A DNA stretch of 7,235 nt from Sulfurovum sp. (lineage in GTDB: Bacteria; Campylobacterota; Campylobacteria; Campylobacterales; Sulfurovaceae): contig DYPM01000095.1 in the NCBI GenBank assembly GCA_020719895.1, positions 1 to 7,235 on the forward strand. The letters are read 5' to 3'. Each line of letters opens with the position of its first letter. Position 1 is the stretch's first letter. Below the pieces are notes generated by a model. That model ran no database searches and was not told the origin of the DNA. It saw only the letters and a list, made by a program, of their open reading frames with translations. Of this stretch, positions 6,261-7,235 are shown piece by piece. The position numbers and the translations under genes were made by a program.

Positions 6261-6273
6261 GTATGACTCCTTT
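6261..6273 (-). promoter_or_regulatory. Strong ribosome binding site that decides the propeller start
   Basis: On the minus strand AAAGGAG (6273-6267) lies 6 nt before ATG 6260-6258, and the signal peptide follows at once. A frame extension upstream to a TTG at 6299 adds 13 charged residues (KRTKNDTLKESY after the start), has no ribosome site and would spoil the signal peptide, so it is rejected. Confidence 0.85.
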
Positions 6274-6326
6274 AGTGTGTCATTTTTTGTACGCTTCAAA
6301 TATGAAGAGTAAATTGGTATAGATTG

Positions 6327-7178
6327 TTACAATTCAATACACGTTCCGATACCTGAACTTGTAAGTATCTCTAAAAGTAACGAATGTTCTACACGACCAT
6401 CGATAATATGTGCTTTTTTTACACCGCCTCGTAACGCTTCGATACACGCATCTACTTTTGGCACCATACCGCCGTGAATTGTGCCATCTGCCTTGAGAGC
6501 TTGGGTTTTTTCGATGGTTAAATTGGCAAGAAGATTTTTATCGTTATCCAATACGCCACGCGTATCAGTAAGAAACAATACTTTTCGTGCCTTGATCGCC
6601 ACTGCTATTTTGCTTGCTGCTAAATCGGCGTTGATATTAAATCCTGGATGTCCGATGGTGTTGCTCCCTGCTATTGGAGCTATCACAGGAATCGCACCGT
6701 CATTGATGATATTATCCACAATCACAGGATTGATACGTTCGATATTTCCCGTGTAACCAAAGTTCTCAAAATCTTTGGGAATCCCCTTGAGAAATCCGCC
6801 ATCTTTACCTGAAATCCCGATCGCTTTAGCACCGTGATTGTCAAGTAGTGAAACAATCTCTTTGTTGATCTCTCCACTAAGCACCATCTCAACTACGCGC
6901 ATCACCTCTTTGGTGGTGACACGTTGTCCATCGACAAACTTTGTACCGATACCCAACTGCGTGAGCAAATCAGTGATACTTTTTCCGCCTCCGTGGACGA
7001 TAATAGGCTTCATTCCTACCAAATGCAACAACACCACATCTTTGGCAAACTGCTCTTTGAGTGCGTCGCTTGTTTGTGCTGCTCCGCCATATTTGATCAC
7101 AATTTTTTCATTATAGAACCGTTTGATATAGGGCAACGCTTCATGTAAAGTCTTAATCACTTGCAAGTTATCTCTCAT
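6327..7178 (-). CDS. argB: N-acetylglutamate kinase
   Basis: This 283-residue cytoplasmic enzyme of the amino-acid kinase fold phosphorylates N-acetyl-L-glutamate with ATP, the second step of arginine/ornithine synthesis. Visible motifs are VIKYGGAA (27-34, ATP phosphate Lys29), VHGGGKSI (61-68), FNINADLAASK (180-190, with catalytic Asp185), FLTDTRGVL (202-210) and GGMVPKVDAC (236-245). The extra N-terminal helix (about 1-22, LHEALPYIKRFY) and the C-terminal DGRVEHSLLLEILTSSGIGT (260-279) match the arginine-inhibited hexameric type of the family, so feedback inhibition by arginine is likely (inferred). The ATG at 7178-7176 has AAGGA 5 nt upstream. It is the first gene of the minus-strand block. 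No terminator is seen in the 66 nt before the propeller gene, so read-through is possible. Confidence 0.97.
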   Translation of the reverse strand: MRDNLQVIKTLHEALPYIKRFYNEKIVIKYGGAAQTSDALKEQFAKDVVLLHLVGMKPIIVHGGGKSITDLLTQLGIGTKFVDGQRVTTKEVMRVVEMVLSGEINKEIVSLLDNHGAKAIGISGKDGGFLKGIPKDFENFGYTGNIERINPVIVDNIINDGAIPVIAPIAGSNTIGHPGFNINADLAASKIAVAIKARKVLFLTDTRGVLDNDKNLLANLTIEKTQALKADGTIHGGMVPKVDACIEALRGGVKKAHIIDGRVEHSLLLEILTSSGIGTCIEL

Positions 7179-7219
7179 ACTTTTCCTTATGTATTTTTAT
7201 AAAATTTTGCACTTTTTTC

Positions 7220-7228
7220 ATTATAACA
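7220..7228 (-). promoter_or_regulatory. Candidate extended -10 promoter of argB
   Basis: On the minus strand TGTTATAAT (7228-7220) is a perfect extended -10 (TG-N-TATAAT), 41 nt before the argB ATG. A -35 box would fall beyond the right edge of the window. Predicted leader is about 35 nt and AT-rich. Confidence 0.6.
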
Positions 7229-7235
7229 TCATCTA

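Noticed and set aside
6261..6299. N-terminal extension of the propeller protein to a TTG at 6299
   Set aside because: It has no ribosome site, adds charged residues ahead of a signal peptide, and skips the strong AAAGGAG before the ATG at 6260.
6294..6307. CTTCA-AATA-TGAAG inverted repeat between argB and the propeller gene
   Set aside because: A 5-bp stem without a U-run, partly formed by AT-rich sequence; not supportable as a terminator or operator.
6481..7148. Plus-strand open frames opposite argB
   Set aside because: argB is intact and unmistakable on the other strand; these frames show no domain or ribosome site.

Overview
The window looks like chromosomal DNA from a Campylobacterota (epsilonproteobacterial) species, probably a free-living Sulfurimonas/Sulfuricurvum/Sulfurovum-type organism. 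This rests on the AT-rich, tightly packed genes, TATAAT-type -10 boxes without good -35 boxes, AAGGA-type ribosome sites, and the flavour of the proteins. The genus is an inference; no rRNA or other taxonomic marker is present.

Layout, left to right. (1) Bases 2-157 hold the 3' end of a plus-strand gene whose tail resembles Rpn / PD-(D/E)XK 'transposase' nucleases. (2) A minus-strand pair follows: a Nudix hydrolase and, overlapping its end by 17 nt, a CPBP-family membrane protein that starts at TTG. (3) A 105-bp divergent intergenic region with overlapping promoter candidates separates that pair from a plus-strand RMD1/DUF155 membrane-anchored protein. (4) A 13-bp perfect hairpin with a TTCG loop sits exactly between this gene and the convergent block on its right. 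(5) The remaining genes are all on the minus strand, in transcription order argB (N-acetylglutamate kinase), an exported seven-bladed beta-propeller protein, thrC (threonine synthase), and an exported LysM/3D-domain cell-wall protein only 3 nt after thrC.

Functionally, argB and thrC are amino-acid biosynthesis genes (arginine and threonine). Each is followed by an exported protein that has no obvious metabolic link to it. thrC has its own -10 box, with a 15-bp palindrome over the predicted transcription start. argB has an extended -10 box at the right edge of the window. The LysM/3D gene is almost certainly translationally coupled to thrC.

I found no CRISPR array, tRNA, rRNA, insertion-sequence end or prophage. 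Most of the window is ordinary chromosome. The points most worth a second look are the very regular 52-residue propeller repeat with ring closure by an N-terminal strand, the thrC-LysM/3D coupling, the degenerate active-site motifs in the CPBP and Nudix proteins, the stop-codon-overlapping TTCG hairpin, and the palindromes over the thrC and divergent promoters. I do not see convincing evidence of a new defence or mobile system.
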